A program made the position numbers and the translations under genes. The notes beneath the pieces were generated by a model. The model saw only the letters and a program-made list of their open reading frames with translations. It did no database searches and was not told the DNA's origin. Of a stretch of 64,000 nucleotides of DNA, positions 63,543-64,000 are shown piece by piece. Each line of letters starts with the position of its first letter. The first letter of the stretch is position 1. Source of the DNA: Ancylothrix sp036704045 (GTDB taxonomy: Bacteria; Cyanobacteriota; Cyanobacteriia; Cyanobacteriales; Oscillatoriaceae); the NCBI GenBank assembly GCA_036704045.1, contig DATNQM010000018.1, positions 161,032 to 225,031 of the forward strand. The letters are read 5' to 3'.

Positions 63543-64000
63543 ATGACACATTTAAACCAAAAAGACTACAGCCGCGAATATCTTCAAAGCCTCACACCGG
63601 CCACCTGCAAACAAATAGCCAGCCATTTAGGACTAAAACCCCGTTATCACAAACGGCGTGTAATCGCTCAAATCCTTAACCAGCAAGTATTTCAGAGAGT
63701 TGAACTAGAAACCCGTCAACTACTAAAAGCAAACGACCTAGAAACCACCATCGAAAACCGCTGGATAACCATACAAACCAAAGACGGGCTAATGATCAGC
63801 ACAAGCCCCTACTGGGGAAAAATTGGCTACGATGTCTGTAAATGGCTAGAAGGACAAAAGGACCTCCACCGGCCCAACCCAACCCCCCAACCAACCCCCC
63901 AACCAACCCCCCAACCAACCCGACAAATTAAGCTAGAAAACGGTGTAATTCAAAGCGGTAAAATTGGCTGGTATGTACCAAATCTAGCAGCCTTAAAAGA
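63543..64000 (+). CDS. SAP-like N-terminal domain protein (3' part outside window)
   Basis: The frame runs from ATG 63543 past the window end, 152 complete codons so far. The start MTHLNQKDYSREYLQSL is followed by TPATCKQIASHLGLKPRYHK, a pattern like a SAP/Rho-N helical domain that binds nucleic acids. After KANDLETTIENRWITIQ and an Asp/Gly/Tyr-rich region, (TPQP)3 appears, then a small segment (IKLENGVIQSGKIGWYV). I do not recognise the full protein. No ribosome site precedes the ATG. It is divergent from the small RHH-like gene and may be regulated by it. Confidence 0.65.
   Translation, partial: MTHLNQKDYSREYLQSLTPATCKQIASHLGLKPRYHKRRVIAQILNQQVFQRVELETRQLLKANDLETTIENRWITIQTKDGLMISTSPYWGKIGYDVCKWLEGQKDLHRPNPTPQPTPQPTPQPTRQIKLENGVIQSGKIGWYVPNLAALK
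63881..63916 (+). repeat. 12-bp tandem repeat, three units
   Basis: aaccccccaacc repeats exactly three times (63881-63916) and encodes the (TPQP) linker of the partial SAP-like protein. Confidence 0.85.

Noticed and set aside
1..64000. tRNA genes, CRISPR arrays, transposases or phage genes
   Set aside because: Looked for typical T-loop words, regularly spaced repeats and transposase or structural phage motifs; found none.

Overview
The window looks like chromosome of a filamentous, probably non-heterocystous cyanobacterium (Oscillatoria/Phormidium/Microcoleus type; the genus is inference). The grounds are cyanobacterial families: DUF3110, DUF3370 and DUF2993 proteins, a TamB protein of about 2,090 residues, an RRM-type Rbp with a long leader, a RodZ-like protein, SUI1, RTX/FG-GAP giants, SLH-glycosidases, and PAS kinases with the cyanobacterial 'GQLVAGxAHEINNP' motif. 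I noticed no tRNA, rRNA, CRISPR array, insertion sequence or prophage. The hexamer RCCGGY, mostly GCCGGT/ACCGGC, is conspicuously frequent, while I did not notice the usual cyanobacterial HIP1 octamer.

Layout. 0-3.5 kb: end of an RTX/FG-GAP giant, murQ with a DUF3110 gene, and a small RTX protein. 3.5-9.7 kb: tamB. 10-20 kb: housekeeping and small genes (Uma2 nuclease, ychF, a secreted protein, an Orn/Lys/Arg decarboxylase-fold enzyme, cbiT, cdsA, DUF2993, an RsuA/RluB-family pseudouridine synthase overlapping a rodZ-like gene), with a decayed stretch at about 17.5-18.06 kb. 19.8-22.9 kb: two malQ genes in tandem. 23-27.4 kb: Nudix hydrolase, a phnD-phnC-phnE phosphonate-type ABC transporter and a VapBC-like toxin-antitoxin pair. 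27.6-28.9 kb: one open frame fusing a pentapeptide-repeat protein to a complete RidA. 29-33.5 kb: two tandem SLH-GHL10 glycosidases without evident signal peptides. 34-36.3 kb: rbp and DUF3370.

37.5-57.2 kb is a signalling island. It holds PAS histidine kinases, a receiver protein with a decayed kinase-like helix pair, a 1,576-residue GAF/multi-PAS/LOV HisKA_2 kinase coupled to a receiver-kinase, a receiver-degenerate GGDEF-EAL protein, a second receiver-kinase, an orphan methyl-accepting chemotaxis-type protein and a LOV-PAS kinase. A lone sugar-type ABC permease, a small coiled-coil protein and SUI1 sit among them. Two LOV domains with the flavin-adduct cysteine suggest blue-light input; the EAL domain suggests c-di-GMP hydrolysis as one output.

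57.6-62.3 kb encodes a 1,561-residue RTX/cadherin/FG-GAP protein whose C-terminal module matches the partial gene at position 1. The window closes with a small CopG/RHH-like gene and a divergent, truncated SAP-like gene preceded by a strong promoter and a perfect inverted repeat.

The most unusual points are the pentapeptide-RidA fusion, the dense light/c-di-GMP signalling island, the paired surface-protein paralogs, the RCCGGY excess and several short gene remnants.
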